Below, piece by piece: positions 15,009 to 21,924 of a stretch of 22,499 nt of DNA. The notes beneath the pieces were generated by a model. The model did not search any database, was not told where the DNA came from, and was given only the letters and a program-made list of their open reading frames with translations. Position 1 is the stretch's first letter, and the number at the start of each line of letters is the position of its first letter. A program made the translations under genes and the position numbers. This stretch comes from DATFML01 sp964571225 (GTDB lineage Bacteria > Pseudomonadota > Gammaproteobacteria > DATFLG01): NCBI GenBank assembly GCA_964571225.1, contig CAZNBB010000058.1:1-22499 (forward strand). Reading direction: 5' to 3'.

Positions 15009-16325
15009 TCAGGCCTTCGCCGGGCTTGCGCCCGGCGCAGCCAGCACACCGGTTTCTCCTTCCGACCGGGCCACCAGCACGGCGCCGCAAGAGTCGCTGA
15101 ACACGTTGACGGCCGTGCGGAACATGTCCAGCACCCGGTCCACGGCCAATATCAATCCGATCGCTTCCGCCGGCAACCCGATTGCCGCCAGGATGATGGT
15201 GATGGCCACCAGGCTGGCCGCCGGCATGGCCGCCACCCCGATGGAAGTCAGCAGCGCGATGAGTACCACCGTGAACTGGGTAGCCAGCGTCAGATCGATG
15301 CCGTAGGCCTGAGCGATGAACATGGCGGCCACACATTCGTACAGCGCCGTTCCGTCCATGTTCACCGTCGCGCCCAGGGGCAGCACGAAGCTCGTGGTAC
15401 GGTTCGACACACCCGCATTCTTCTCCACGCATTCCATGGTCAGCGGCAGTGTGGCCGAAGAAGACGCCGTGGAGAACGCCGTCAGCAATGCCGGTGCCAT
15501 GGCTTTGTAATGATTCAGCGGGTTCACCCGACCCAACACCCTCAGCAGCAGCGGCAGGGTGATCAGTGCATGTACCGCGAGCGCCAACAGCACGGTAAGA
15601 GTGAAGGTTCCGAGGGTGCGCAGCAACGCGTGCAATTCCTCGGGCTGGATCCCGGCTACCACTTTGGCCACCAGCGCGAACACTCCGATCGGCGCGAACA
15701 CCATGACCCAGTCGGTGATGCGCATCATCACTTGGAACATAGCCTGCCAGAAATTGAACAGTGTTTCCGCGTAGGGCTCCTCGATTCGGGTCATGAAGTA
15801 GCCGAATAGAACACTGAAGAATATCAGCCCCAGCATCTGGCCGTTCGCTGCAGCGGCAACCACATTGGGCGGGATCAGATTGAGCAGGATGTCGGCTAGG
15901 TCAGATGCACCGTGGCCATGCACTTTGGCAGCGGCGACTGCCGCCTGCTGGCTACTCAGCCCCAACACCGTCCGGGCGGGATGACCGTCGATGATGCCCG
16001 GCGACAGCAGATTCACGAACAACAGCCCCACCAGGATGGCGAGCAGACTGGTAGTCAAATAGTAGGCGATCGTCTTGCCGCCCAGGCGTCCCAGACCCTG
16101 ACCGCCTCCGATGCCCGCCACTCCGGTAATGATGGACGATACGATCAGGGGGACAATCAGCATCTTCAGGGCATTCATGAACAGGGTCCCGACGAAGTCG
16201 TACACCCCGTAAAACGTGACGCCGAACGCCCCCCCTTCGGTGCCGCTGAGGCGGCCTGCGACAAGTGCCAGCACCAGCGCAATGAAGATCTGCCAGTGCA
16301 GTTTCAGCGTGAGCCGTCGGGCCAC
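15009..16325 (-). CDS. Dicarboxylate/amino acid:cation symporter (DAACS family, GltP/GltT-like)
   Basis: A 438-residue inner-membrane secondary transporter of the glutamate/aspartate/C4-dicarboxylate family, which couples uptake to Na+ or H+. Recognisable family elements are the serine-rich re-entrant loop (FSTASSSATLPLT), the NMDGTAL motif in TM7, the second re-entrant loop (TSIGVAAMPAASL) and the substrate-contact helix DRVLDMFRTAVNVFSDS. The Arg in the last motif favours an acidic substrate such as glutamate, aspartate or a dicarboxylate; the coupling ion is not decidable. GTG 16325 has GGGAGG five bases upstream. ppiD ends 191 bp upstream on the same strand, the gap being mostly the MITE-like element. 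A perfect hairpin, GCCGGGC-TTGC-GCCCGGC, lies at 15019-15036 inside the 3' coding end, without a T-run. Confidence 0.93.
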   Translation of the reverse strand: MARRLTLKLHWQIFIALVLALVAGRLSGTEGGAFGVTFYGVYDFVGTLFMNALKMLIVPLIVSSIITGVAGIGGGQGLGRLGGKTIAYYLTTSLLAILVGLLFVNLLSPGIIDGHPARTVLGLSSQQAAVAAAKVHGHGASDLADILLNLIPPNVVAAAANGQMLGLIFFSVLFGYFMTRIEEPYAETLFNFWQAMFQVMMRITDWVMVFAPIGVFALVAKVVAGIQPEELHALLRTLGTFTLTVLLALAVHALITLPLLLRVLGRVNPLNHYKAMAPALLTAFSTASSSATLPLTMECVEKNAGVSNRTTSFVLPLGATVNMDGTALYECVAAMFIAQAYGIDLTLATQFTVVLIALLTSIGVAAMPAASLVAITIILAAIGLPAEAIGLILAVDRVLDMFRTAVNVFSDSCGAVLVARSEGETGVLAAPGASPAKA

Positions 16326-16355
16326 TTCGCCTCCCGCCTGTGCAATGCCGCAGCC

Positions 16356-16520
16356 CTAGTGGCCTGTCCAAGGAATCATGATGCTACTGGAGCCGCGCTT
16401 CTTCCGGTCCGGATTTTGGGTCCTTCTGGTCACGTAGCCCCCGCTATGCTCCTCGAACGATCGACCGTCCGTCCGCGAAATCCCACTCGCCCCACTACGC
16501 GGGCCTGGACAGGCTTCTAG
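16356..16520. mobile_element. Candidate MITE: 157 bp with imperfect inverted ends and CTAG target duplication
   Basis: CTAG at 16356-16359 and CTAG at 16517-16520 flank 157 bp whose ends are inverted repeats. The left end reads TGGCCTGTCCAAGG; the right end, reverse-complemented, reads AAGCCTGTCCAGG, sharing GCCTGTCC then AGG with one gap. There is no transposase. A 4-bp YTAR-type duplication would fit insertion by IS5- or IS701-like transposases, from memory. The right CTAG contains the TAG stop of ppiD, so insertion here would leave the protein intact. Without the element, ppiD and the symporter start would be about 30 bp apart. The alternative is a native structured intergenic region whose long stem mimics terminal repeats. 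Confidence 0.45.
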
Positions 16521-18433
16521 CCCTGGTCACCCCCGCCCTTGGGGATGTCAATTTTCGCGTTCTTCTTGAGCTCGGCGATGAGAGCATTGAATTCCATCTT
16601 TCCGTAGAAGCTGTCCACGCTCTTGCGCAAATCCGTCCGGTCCTTCTTAGAGAGCTTCTTCGAATTTCCGTCCTTCACCTCACTCACCTCGACGAGAGCG
16701 TAGCCCTTCGAACCCATGCCCAGTCCGGCAACGCTGGAACCGCCAGCCGCCGGGTGGGGAAGCTCGAATGCCTTACGCACAATGGCATCCGGATCCTGAG
16801 CATCTCCGCGCTTTATGAACCCCGGGTCCATGACCTTCAGGTTGAGTTGCTTGGCGATATCATCCAGGCTCGTGCCCTTGCGCAGTTTCGCCACCATGGC
16901 TTCTCCTTCTTCGCGGGCACGCTGTTGTTCCTTCTGCGCCTTCAACTGGGCTGCGATCTTGTCGTGCACCTGTTCCAGGGTAAGCTGCTTCGCCGGCTCG
17001 CTCTTGTCATCCCTCAGAACCACCAAATGGTTCTTGCCCAAGGTGATCGGATCGCTGTTGTTGCCGCCATTGAGCACGCTGTGGCCAAAAGCGGCGGCGC
17101 GAATCTTGGCGTCCTTCGCGATACCTGAGCCTTGATCCCGCGTTATCCAGTCCGTGTGCTTGATGGTCAGCCCGAGCGCCTTGGCTGCGGGTTCCAGGGT
17201 ATCGGGGTGCTCGAAGGTCAGATTCGCCAGTTTCTGCTGTTTGTCGTAGAAGTCGTTTTCCGCCTTCTGGCGACGCAACTGCTCGGCCAACTGGCTGCGC
17301 ACATCGGCGAACGACTGCTGATGAGATGGGCGTATGCCGGTCACCTCGATGATGTGGAAACCGTAACGGGTACGGACGAGGCCGCTGATTTGATCCTTCT
17401 TCAGAGAAAAGGCCGCCTTGTCGAATGGCGCCACCATCTCGCCTTGCTGAATCCAGCCCAGATCGCCGCCCTTGTCGGCGGACCCGGGATCGTCGGAGTA
17501 CTTCTTCGCCAGTGCCGCAAACGAGGCGCCGTCGTGCAATTTCTTGAGAATGTCTTCCGCCTTCCGGTGGGCTTTGTCGACCTCCTTCTTATCGGCGTCC
17601 TTCGGAACCGCGATCAGGATATGGCGCACCTGGCGCTGCGCCTGGGTAACGAACTGGCTCTGCTGGTTCTTGTAGGCTTCCTTCAGCGCGTCCTCGCTCA
17701 CCTTTTCCTGTGCGGCGATCTCATTGATATCCAGCTCCAGATAGGCAAGCTGGACCTTCGCCGGCGCCATGAACTCGGACTGGTGCTGCTTGTAGTAGGC
17801 GGCGATTTCCGCATCGGAAACCTTGACCTGGGACTTGAAGCGGTCGGAGGGAATTACCAGGTATGCCAGCTTGCGTTCCTGATCCTGCAGCGCATAGATG
17901 CGGTTCAGACCGTAATCGCTGACCGACGCGGTATCCACGATGCCCGCTGCCAGCTGATTGATGAGCATCGACCGGCGCATCTGAGCCTCGAACACCGGGA
18001 TGGGCATACCCTGGCGGGACAGCAACTGCTGATAGCGCGCCTCGGAGAACTTACCCTTTTCCTGAAACGCGTCTATGGACCGGATACGGGCCGCCAGCAG
18101 GGGCCGACTGATGGTCATGCCGGCTCTATTGGCCGCCTGCACCAGCAGTTCCTGCTCGATCAGCTGGTCAAGGACCCGTTTCCGCAATTCCTTGGAGTTG
18201 ACGATGGAGTCATAGTTGTCGCCGAGAGCCTGACGCAGTCGCTGTCTCTGGTTCTCCAAAGCACGCTGAAACTCCGGCACGCTGATTTCGACTCCGTTGA
18301 CCTGGGCGGCGTAGACCTTCGCTTCGCTCTTGATGTACGAATCGATACCCCACAGGGCAAACACAAGCACCAACGCGCCCACGATGATCCAGGCAATCCA
18401 GCCGGTGATCCTGTCGTGCATAGCCTGCAGCAT
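16517..18433 (-). CDS. ppiD: Periplasmic peptidyl-prolyl isomerase-type chaperone PpiD (SurA_N / PPIC domains)
   Basis: An inner-membrane-anchored periplasmic folding factor that assists proteins leaving the Sec translocon. The 638 residues start MLQAMHDRITGW and continue with one membrane segment near 12-32. A SurA_N-type chaperone region follows (about 35-190, including NGVEISVPEFQRALENQRQRL), then a single parvulin (PPIC) domain near 261-370 (VRHILIAVP ... YSDDPGSADKGGDLGW ... RTRYGFHIIEV). The remainder is the C-terminal chaperone module and a Lys-rich end. Length is close to E. coli PpiD (623). ATG 18433 is preferred because homologues begin MLQ. The position next to hupB and lon is the conserved one. 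It is separated from hupB by two tRNA genes and a strong terminator, so it needs its own promoter. The TAG stop lies in the right CTAG of the putative MITE. Confidence 0.95.
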   Translation of the reverse strand: MLQAMHDRITGWIAWIIVGALVLVFALWGIDSYIKSEAKVYAAQVNGVEISVPEFQRALENQRQRLRQALGDNYDSIVNSKELRKRVLDQLIEQELLVQAANRAGMTISRPLLAARIRSIDAFQEKGKFSEARYQQLLSRQGMPIPVFEAQMRRSMLINQLAAGIVDTASVSDYGLNRIYALQDQERKLAYLVIPSDRFKSQVKVSDAEIAAYYKQHQSEFMAPAKVQLAYLELDINEIAAQEKVSEDALKEAYKNQQSQFVTQAQRQVRHILIAVPKDADKKEVDKAHRKAEDILKKLHDGASFAALAKKYSDDPGSADKGGDLGWIQQGEMVAPFDKAAFSLKKDQISGLVRTRYGFHIIEVTGIRPSHQQSFADVRSQLAEQLRRQKAENDFYDKQQKLANLTFEHPDTLEPAAKALGLTIKHTDWITRDQGSGIAKDAKIRAAAFGHSVLNGGNNSDPITLGKNHLVVLRDDKSEPAKQLTLEQVHDKIAAQLKAQKEQQRAREEGEAMVAKLRKGTSLDDIAKQLNLKVMDPGFIKRGDAQDPDAIVRKAFELPHPAAGGSSVAGLGMGSKGYALVEVSEVKDGNSKKLSKKDRTDLRKSVDSFYGKMEFNALIAELKKNAKIDIPKGGGDQG

Positions 18434-18446
18434 GAGCTAGCTCTCG

Positions 18447-18475
18447 CAGATATTGGTTGTTAAATTGTCCGACAA
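18447..18475 (-). promoter_or_regulatory. Candidate ppiD promoter
   Basis: On the minus strand, TTGTCG (18475-18470) and TATCTG (18452-18447) are separated by 17 bp, just upstream of ppiD and right after the tRNA-Asp terminator. Both boxes are imperfect. The TTGTCCGACAA inverted repeat at 18465-18475 overlaps the -35 box. Support is mostly positional: a promoter is needed here. Confidence 0.35.
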
Positions 18476-18513
18476 CACAAAGCAGAAGGGCGCCCTCGCG
18501 GGCGCCCTTCTGC
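18472..18513 (-). terminator. Rho-independent terminator after tRNA-Asp
   Basis: A perfect 13-bp stem, GCAGAAGGGCGCC (18482-18494) with GGCGCCCTTCTGC (18501-18513), encloses a 6-nt loop. Read on the minus strand it is followed by TTTGTGTTGTC, a T-rich though interrupted tail. It starts eight bases past the encoded CCA of tRNA-Asp and ends the hupB-tRNA transcript. Confidence 0.85.
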
Positions 18514-18520
18514 AACAATA

Positions 18521-18597
18521 TGGCGGAGTGGACGGGACTCGAACCCGCGACCCCCGGCGTGACAGGCCGGTATTCTAACCAGCTGAACTACCACTCC
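18521..18597 (-). tRNA. tRNA-Asp (anticodon GTC)
   Basis: A 77-nt tRNA with encoded CCA. The acceptor stem GGAGTGG pairs with CCACTCC, followed by discriminator G and CCA. The D-arm contains AGTTCAGCTGGTTAGA, the anticodon loop CTGTCAC gives GTC, and the T-arm contains GGGTTCGAGTCCC. The sequence closely resembles E. coli tRNA-Asp. It lies 89 bp after tRNA-Val on the same strand. Confidence 0.97.
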
Positions 18598-18686
18598 TGA
18601 TTCAGATCTAGGCATGTGCGGTTAGTGGACTGGGCTGTGAAGCTTCGCCGCGCTCCCCTACCTGCCTGGTCATTCGCTTTCCTTCT

Positions 18687-18762
18687 TGGTGGGTGCTGAG
18701 GGGATCGAACCCCCGACCTACGCCTTGTAAGGGCGTCGCTCTCCCAGCTGAGCTAAGCACCC
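18687..18762 (-). tRNA. tRNA-Val (anticodon TAC)
   Basis: A 76-nt tRNA with encoded CCA. The acceptor stem GGGTGCT pairs with AGCACCC, discriminator A, then CCA. The D-arm has TAGCTCAGCTGGGAGAGC, the anticodon loop CTTACAA gives TAC, and the T-arm has GGGTTCGATCCCC. Its mature 5' end lies only 11 nt after the hupB stop, so it must be processed from the hupB transcript unless a promoter lies within hupB. Confidence 0.97.
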
Positions 18763-18773
18763 CGGAGAGCTGG

Positions 18774-19046
18774 CTAGTTTACGGCATCCTTGAGCGCTTT
18801 TCCAGCCTTGAAGGCGGGCGCTTTGGAGGCCTGGATGGTGATGGTTTCGCCGGTCTTCGGGTTGCGTCCGGAACGGGCAGCCCGACTGCGCACCTCGAAT
18901 GTACCGAAACCGACAAGGGTCACCGAGTCGCCGGACTTAAGCGCCGCGGTCACGGAGTCCAGCATGGCGTCCACCGCACGAGCGGCCGTCGCCTTGGACA
19001 TGTCCGCCGAATTGGCAACCGCTTCGATCAGTTCGGATTTATTCAT
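18774..19046 (-). CDS. hupB: DNA-binding protein HU-beta
   Basis: HU is the small nucleoid protein that bends and compacts DNA as a dimer. I chose ATG 19046, giving exactly 90 residues starting MNKSELIEAV, as in E. coli HupB; the frame is open further upstream, but that part covers the promoter region. The helical dimerisation half (1-45), GFGTFEVR and the beta-arm RNPKTGETITI with the DNA-intercalating Pro63 are present, and the C-terminus FKAGKALKDAVN is canonical. A GAGGGGG ribosome site lies about 11 bases upstream. lon is upstream with its own terminator, and two tRNA genes follow on the same transcript. Confidence 0.97.
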   Translation of the reverse strand: MNKSELIEAVANSADMSKATAARAVDAMLDSVTAALKSGDSVTLVGFGTFEVRSRAARSGRNPKTGETITIQASKAPAFKAGKALKDAVN

Positions 19047-19146
19047 ATTGAAGTATACCCCCTCATCATGGAATACGGGACGATCTGGGAAACAACAGGA
19101 AGCGACATTGGCAGGCAATCGGCCGCACCGCGAGAATCCGTCGGCT

Positions 19147-19176
19147 TTTATACCAAGGCCCTTCAACGCCTGTCAA
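19147..19176 (-). promoter_or_regulatory. Sigma-70 promoter of hupB-tRNA unit
   Basis: On the minus strand a consensus TTGACA (19176-19171) is separated by 18 bp from TATAAA (19152-19147), predicting a start near 19140 and a 5' leader of about 95 nt before hupB. It sits just beyond the lon terminator. Confidence 0.8.
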
Positions 19177-19193
19177 CAGAATGCCCGCCCTGC

Positions 19194-19225
19194 AAAACCG
19201 GGCGCGCCATCGTGGAACGCGCCCG
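19194..19225 (-). terminator. Rho-independent terminator of lon
   Basis: On the minus strand CGGGCGCG (19225-19218) pairs with CGCGCCCG (19206-19199) around an 11-nt loop, followed by GTTTTGC (T-run at 19197-19194). It begins about 30 bp after the lon stop and precedes the hupB promoter. Confidence 0.65.
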
Positions 19226-19255
19226 TTCGCAAAGGCGGGCAGACTGCGTGCGCCT

Positions 19256-21706
19256 TTAATGCGCGCGTACGGAACCTTCCTTCTTCGACTTGCCTTTGTC
19301 CTTTTTCTCGCCGCTCTTGATTTCCTCGCCTTGCTCGCTGTCCGTCGCAATCGCCACGGGCATATGCTGAAGCGCGACCTGCAGCACCTCGTCTATCCAT
19401 TTCACCGGACGGATATCGAGCTTGTCCTGCACGTTCTTCGGAATGTCGGCCAGATCCTTACGGTTCTCCTCAGGGATCAAGACGATGGAGATACCGCCGC
19501 GGTGTGCGGCCAGCAGTTTCTCCTTGAGGCCCCCGATAGGCAACACCTCGCCGCGCAGGGTGATCTCGCCCGTCATGGCCACATCGGCTCGAACCGGTAT
19601 CTTCGTCAAGGACGATACCAAAGCGGTGCACATGCCCACGCCCGCACTGGGTCCGTCCTTGGGCGTCGCGCCTTCCGGAACGTGCACGTGGATATCGTAC
19701 TTCTGATAGAAGTCCGGATCGATGCCCAACATGGCGGCACGACTGCGCACCACCGTGGTCGCCGCCTGGATGGACTCCTGCATGACATCACCCAACTGGC
19801 CGGTATGCAGCAGACGGCCCTTACCGGGCACCACCGTGGACTCGATACGCAGCAGCTCGCCGCCGACCTCCGTCCACGCCAGGCCGGTCACCTGACCGAT
19901 CTGATCCTGTTCGTCGGCACGTCCGTACCGGAAGCGCCGCACACCCAGGTATTTGTCCAGATTCTTCGGGTTGACGGTGATCTTGCGCGATCCCTTTTGC
20001 AGCACCAGCTCCTTGACCACCTTGCGACAGATCTTGGCGATCTCACGCTCCAGATTACGGACACCGGCTTCGCGGGTGTAGTAGCGAATAACATCCCGTA
20101 TCGCCGCTTCGCCGATGGCCACTTCCTTGGGCTTCAGCCCATTGGCGTTGACCTGCTTGGGTACCAGGTAGCGCAGCGCGATGTTGATCTTCTCGTCTTC
20201 CGTGTAGCCGGGAATACGGATCACTTCCATGCGATCCAGCAGTGGACCCGGGATGTTCAACGTGTTGGCGGTCGCCACAAACATGACATCGGAAAGGTCG
20301 AAATCCACTTCCAGGTAGTGGTCGTTGAACGTGTGGTTCTGCTCCGGGTCGAGCACTTCCAACAGGGCCGATGACGGATCGCCACGGAAATCCATGGCCA
20401 TCTTGTCGATTTCATCGAGCAGGAACAGCGGATTGCGTACGCCGACCTTGGCCAGGTTCTGGACGATCTTGCCCGGCAGGGAACCGATGTAGGTGCGGCG
20501 ATGACCACGAATCTCCGCTTCGTCACGCACACCACCCAGGGACATACGCACAAACTTGCGGTTGGTCGCCCTCGCGATGGACCGCCCCAGGGATGTCTTG
20601 CCGACACCCGGAGGACCCACGAGGCAGAGAATCGGGCCTTTCAGCTTGCGAACGCGCTGCTGCACCGCCAGATACTCGACGATGCGCTCCTTGACGCGCT
20701 CCAGCCCGTAGTGGTCGGCCTCCAGCACCTCTTCGGCCTTGCCGAGATCGTGGCGGATCTTGGTCCTCTTCTTCCAGGGCGCACTGACCAGCCAGTCGAT
20801 ATAGTTGCGCACCACGGTGGCCTCGGCCGACATGGGCGACATCATCTTCAGTTTGTTGAGCTCGGCGTTGGCCTTGGCATTGGCCTCCTTGGACATGCCC
20901 GCCTTCTCGATCTTCTGCTGCAGCTCTTCGATTTCGTTGGGCGCGTCCTCGAGTTCCCCGAGCTCCTTCTGAATCGCCTTCATCTGCTCGTTGAGGTAGT
21001 ACTCGCGCTGGCTCTTTTCCATCTGCTGTTTGACGCGACCGCGGATGCGCTTTTCGATCTGCAGCACATCGATCTCGCCTTCCACCAGGCCCATGAGATG
21101 TTCCAGGCGTTCGCGCACGTTCTCGATCTCGAGGATCCGCTGCTTCTCCTCGAGCTTCAGGGACATGTGGGCGGCAATGGTGTCGGCAAGACGGCCCGGC
21201 TCGTCGATGCCCGACAAGGACGTCAGGATCTCCGGCGGCACCTTCTTGTTCAGCTTCACGTACTGATCGAACAGGGTGAGCATGGAACGCATGAGCACTT
21301 CCACCTCACGGTCGTCCAAGGGCTTCTCCGCGTGCAGGACAGACGTCTTCGCGGAGAAGTAGTCGTCGGTGTCGACGAATTCCGTAATACGGGCGCGTTC
21401 GGCACCCTCGACCAACACCTTCACGGTACCGTCGGGGAGCTTCAGCAGCTGGAGGATGCTGGACATGGTCCCGATGCGGTGGATGTCTTCCACGCGCGGG
21501 TCGTCCACATCCGCACTTTTTTGCGCGACCAGCAGGATTTTCTGGTCGCCCTGCATCGCCGAATCCAGTGCACGTATGGACTTTTCCCGCCCAACGAACA
21601 GAGGAATCACCATATGCGGATAAACCACTACGTCCCGCAGCGGCAGCACCGGCAACTCGAACTGCGTGTCATCGGTTACTGTCAATGCCTTGTCTTTGTG
21701 CTCCAT
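19256..21706 (-). CDS. lon: ATP-dependent protease Lon
   Basis: Lon is the cytoplasmic AAA+ serine protease that degrades misfolded and short-lived regulatory proteins. The 816 residues comprise the N-terminal substrate-binding domain (from about 16, FELPVLPLRDVVVYPHMVIPL), a long coiled-coil region (about 185-300), the AAA+ module with Walker A GPPGVGKT (364-371) and Walker B LLDEID (429-434), and the protease domain with the Ser-Lys dyad S687 (PKDGPSAG) and K730 (GGLKEK). E. coli Lon has 784 residues; the extra length is mostly a charged Glu/Lys-rich tail of about 30 residues after the protease domain. ATG 21706 has AGGAA about seven bases upstream. A heat-shock-type promoter lies upstream, and clpX ends 218 bp before it. 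Confidence 0.98.
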   Translation of the reverse strand: MEHKDKALTVTDDTQFELPVLPLRDVVVYPHMVIPLFVGREKSIRALDSAMQGDQKILLVAQKSADVDDPRVEDIHRIGTMSSILQLLKLPDGTVKVLVEGAERARITEFVDTDDYFSAKTSVLHAEKPLDDREVEVLMRSMLTLFDQYVKLNKKVPPEILTSLSGIDEPGRLADTIAAHMSLKLEEKQRILEIENVRERLEHLMGLVEGEIDVLQIEKRIRGRVKQQMEKSQREYYLNEQMKAIQKELGELEDAPNEIEELQQKIEKAGMSKEANAKANAELNKLKMMSPMSAEATVVRNYIDWLVSAPWKKRTKIRHDLGKAEEVLEADHYGLERVKERIVEYLAVQQRVRKLKGPILCLVGPPGVGKTSLGRSIARATNRKFVRMSLGGVRDEAEIRGHRRTYIGSLPGKIVQNLAKVGVRNPLFLLDEIDKMAMDFRGDPSSALLEVLDPEQNHTFNDHYLEVDFDLSDVMFVATANTLNIPGPLLDRMEVIRIPGYTEDEKINIALRYLVPKQVNANGLKPKEVAIGEAAIRDVIRYYTREAGVRNLEREIAKICRKVVKELVLQKGSRKITVNPKNLDKYLGVRRFRYGRADEQDQIGQVTGLAWTEVGGELLRIESTVVPGKGRLLHTGQLGDVMQESIQAATTVVRSRAAMLGIDPDFYQKYDIHVHVPEGATPKDGPSAGVGMCTALVSSLTKIPVRADVAMTGEITLRGEVLPIGGLKEKLLAAHRGGISIVLIPEENRKDLADIPKNVQDKLDIRPVKWIDEVLQVALQHMPVAIATDSEQGEEIKSGEKKDKGKSKKEGSVRAH

Positions 21707-21798
21707 GGTGGAGTTCCTCGCGATATCAGCGTCAATTCGTTGCGTTGCCGTACGGCCGCGGAATACCCCGCGCTTTGCCGCCTGACGTTCTTTGTACT

Positions 21799-21824
21799 AT
21801 GGGGGCGCTGCGCACCGGATTCAA
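21799..21824 (-). promoter_or_regulatory. Sigma-32 (heat-shock) promoter of lon
   Basis: On the minus strand TTGAAT (21824-21819) is followed after 14 bp by CCCCAT (21804-21799), matching the RpoH consensus CTTGAA, 11-16 bp, CCCCAT as known from E. coli. The predicted start near 21790 gives a leader of about 85 nt. Heat induction of lon is established in relatives. Confidence 0.65.
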
Positions 21825-21880
21825 TGGCCGGGCACACCGAAAGTGAAGCAAGTTCCACGCCAGGAAAGCAGGGAAGGTGG

Positions 21881-21910
21881 ACAGGGCGCCCCCTCAACGG
21901 GGCACCCTGT
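21881..21910 (-). terminator. Hairpin downstream of clpX
   Basis: On the minus strand ACAGGGTGCCCC (21910-21899) pairs with GGGGCGCCCTGT (21892-21881), a 12-bp stem with one G-T wobble and a 6-nt loop, 14 bp after the clpX stop. The following CCACCTTCCC is not a good T-run, so it may be a weak terminator or a 3'-end stabiliser. Confidence 0.5.
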
Positions 21911-21924
21911 CATGCAGAACGAGA

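Noticed and set aside
16360..16516. Small protein gene inside the inverted-repeat element
   Set aside because: The open stretch on the minus strand has no convincing start or ribosome site and no recognisable product.
19047..19166. N-terminal 40-residue extension of hupB
   Set aside because: It covers the promoter region, and HU proteins start at MNKSEL with 90 residues in total.
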